Program-made: the position numbers and the translations under genes
Part shown: positions 12,962 through 13,310 of the stretch, in pieces
Position numbering within the stretch: the stretch's first letter is position 1
Layout: each line of letters begins with the position of its first letter
NCBI GenBank assembly: GCA_036260805.1
Contig: DATALZ010000029.1
Span: 1-13,310, forward strand
DNA: 13,310 bases
Reading direction: 5' to 3'
Origin: Thermocaproicibacter sp036260805
GTDB taxonomy: Bacteria; Bacillota; Clostridia; Oscillospirales; Acutalibacteraceae
The notes under the pieces: model-generated
Told to the model about the DNA's origin: nothing
Seen by the model: the letters and a program-made list of their open reading frames with translations, nothing else
Databases searched by the model: none

Positions 12962-13310
12962 TCACCATCAGGGCAATACTGAGCAGCGCTATGGCGACGT
13001 ACGCCCAGAAACGGGTCGGGTAATCCTCGAGACCGTAGACGGTATTTTTTCCGCCGGTGCCGTTATCGGTTGTTTTGGGCAGCAGGCCGATCGGCAGGGC
13101 GATGCCGAGCGTAATGCCGATTGTCCAGTGAACGGCGCGCCTCCAGTTCGCGTCTGCATACTGCAGCGCGGCGATGGTCGCGAGCGACATCATCAGGGTG
13201 AGCATGTAGTACCAGCGGGCGTAGTACGCCATGTTGAAAAGCTGGAACGACGCGTTCAGAATCGGCACAAGAGCCATGAAAAACAAAATCATGAGCAGGG
13301 TTTTCAGCCA
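12894..13310 (-). CDS. Inverted internal fragment of a YfhO-family membrane protein (open at right edge)
   Basis: The minus-strand frame is open from the window edge (13310) to a stop at 12894-12896. It encodes PILNASFQLFNMAYYARWYYM, a membrane-protein segment, then LMMSLATIAALQYA, a second hydrophobic helix WTIGITLGIALPIGLL, a loop with YGLEDYPTRFWAYV, and a third helix ending IIFQYYNRDRKKFL. This is the pattern of the middle part of YfhO-type proteins. Only up to about 12921-12926 is it YfhO-like; the last ten codons (KTRTKARR and stop) are the antisense of the plus-strand yfhO start and have no meaning. No start codon or ribosome site is needed, since both ends are missing. An independent small gene is less likely. 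Confidence 0.78.
   Translation of the reverse strand, partial: WLKTLLMILFFMALVPILNASFQLFNMAYYARWYYMLTLMMSLATIAALQYADANWRRAVHWTIGITLGIALPIGLLPKTTDNGTGGKNTVYGLEDYPTRFWAYVAIALLSIALMVIIFQYYNRDRKKFLKTRTKARR

Noticed and set aside
12894..13292. Independent 132-residue membrane protein starting at the ATG 13292
   Set aside because: The frame continues upstream to the window edge without a ribosome site at 13292, and the content matches the middle of YfhO.

Overview
The window looks like chromosomal DNA of a moderately GC-rich Firmicute, most likely a clostridium of the Oscillospirales/Ruminococcaceae type. This rests on inference: the core reproduces, in shortened form, the conserved Bacillus/Clostridium gene run (yaaO, darA/yaaQ, holB, ricT/yaaT, yabB, rsmI/yabC); TTG and GTG starts carry strong Shine-Dalgarno sequences; and a clostridial 2[4Fe-4S] ferredoxin, PadR/HAAS pair, tandem LytR-CpsA-Psr genes and a YfhO-type membrane protein are present. 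No tRNA, rRNA, CRISPR array, transposase or phage gene is visible.

Layout. The left edge (1-125, minus) is the signal peptide end of a lipoprotein. A ClC-family anion/proton antiporter (333-1634, minus), closer to the fluoride-type branch by motif, ends in a clear intrinsic terminator. Its upstream region is shared with a divergent plus-strand operon of a HAAS/DUF1700 membrane protein and a PadR regulator (1815-2991). That operon has a consensus promoter whose -35 and spacer lie inside a perfect 10-bp inverted repeat, a good operator candidate.

The central 6 kb are minus-strand housekeeping genes, read right to left: an Orn/Lys/Arg decarboxylase-family protein, DarA (c-di-AMP receptor), DNA polymerase III delta', RicT, a 56-residue ferredoxin with its own promoter and terminator, a TrmN6-like methyltransferase, RsmI, and a small unknown membrane protein that runs tail-to-tail into padR. 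Compared with the Bacillus order, tmk, yaaR, yabA and yazA are absent and a ferredoxin occupies the yabA position.

The right part holds two tandem LCP (LytR-CpsA-Psr) wall-polymer ligase paralogues, each with its own promoter, and a YfbR-type 5'-deoxynucleotidase (all minus). Divergent from these is a plus-strand yfhO-like gene with a long, strongly structured leader. This gene is broken: after about 149 sense codons, the sequence switches to an internal part of what appears to be the same protein family in the opposite orientation, read from the right edge on the minus strand. The junction at about 12917-12926 is either a real intragenic inversion or an assembly/amplification chimera. It and the structured leader are the two most unusual things here.
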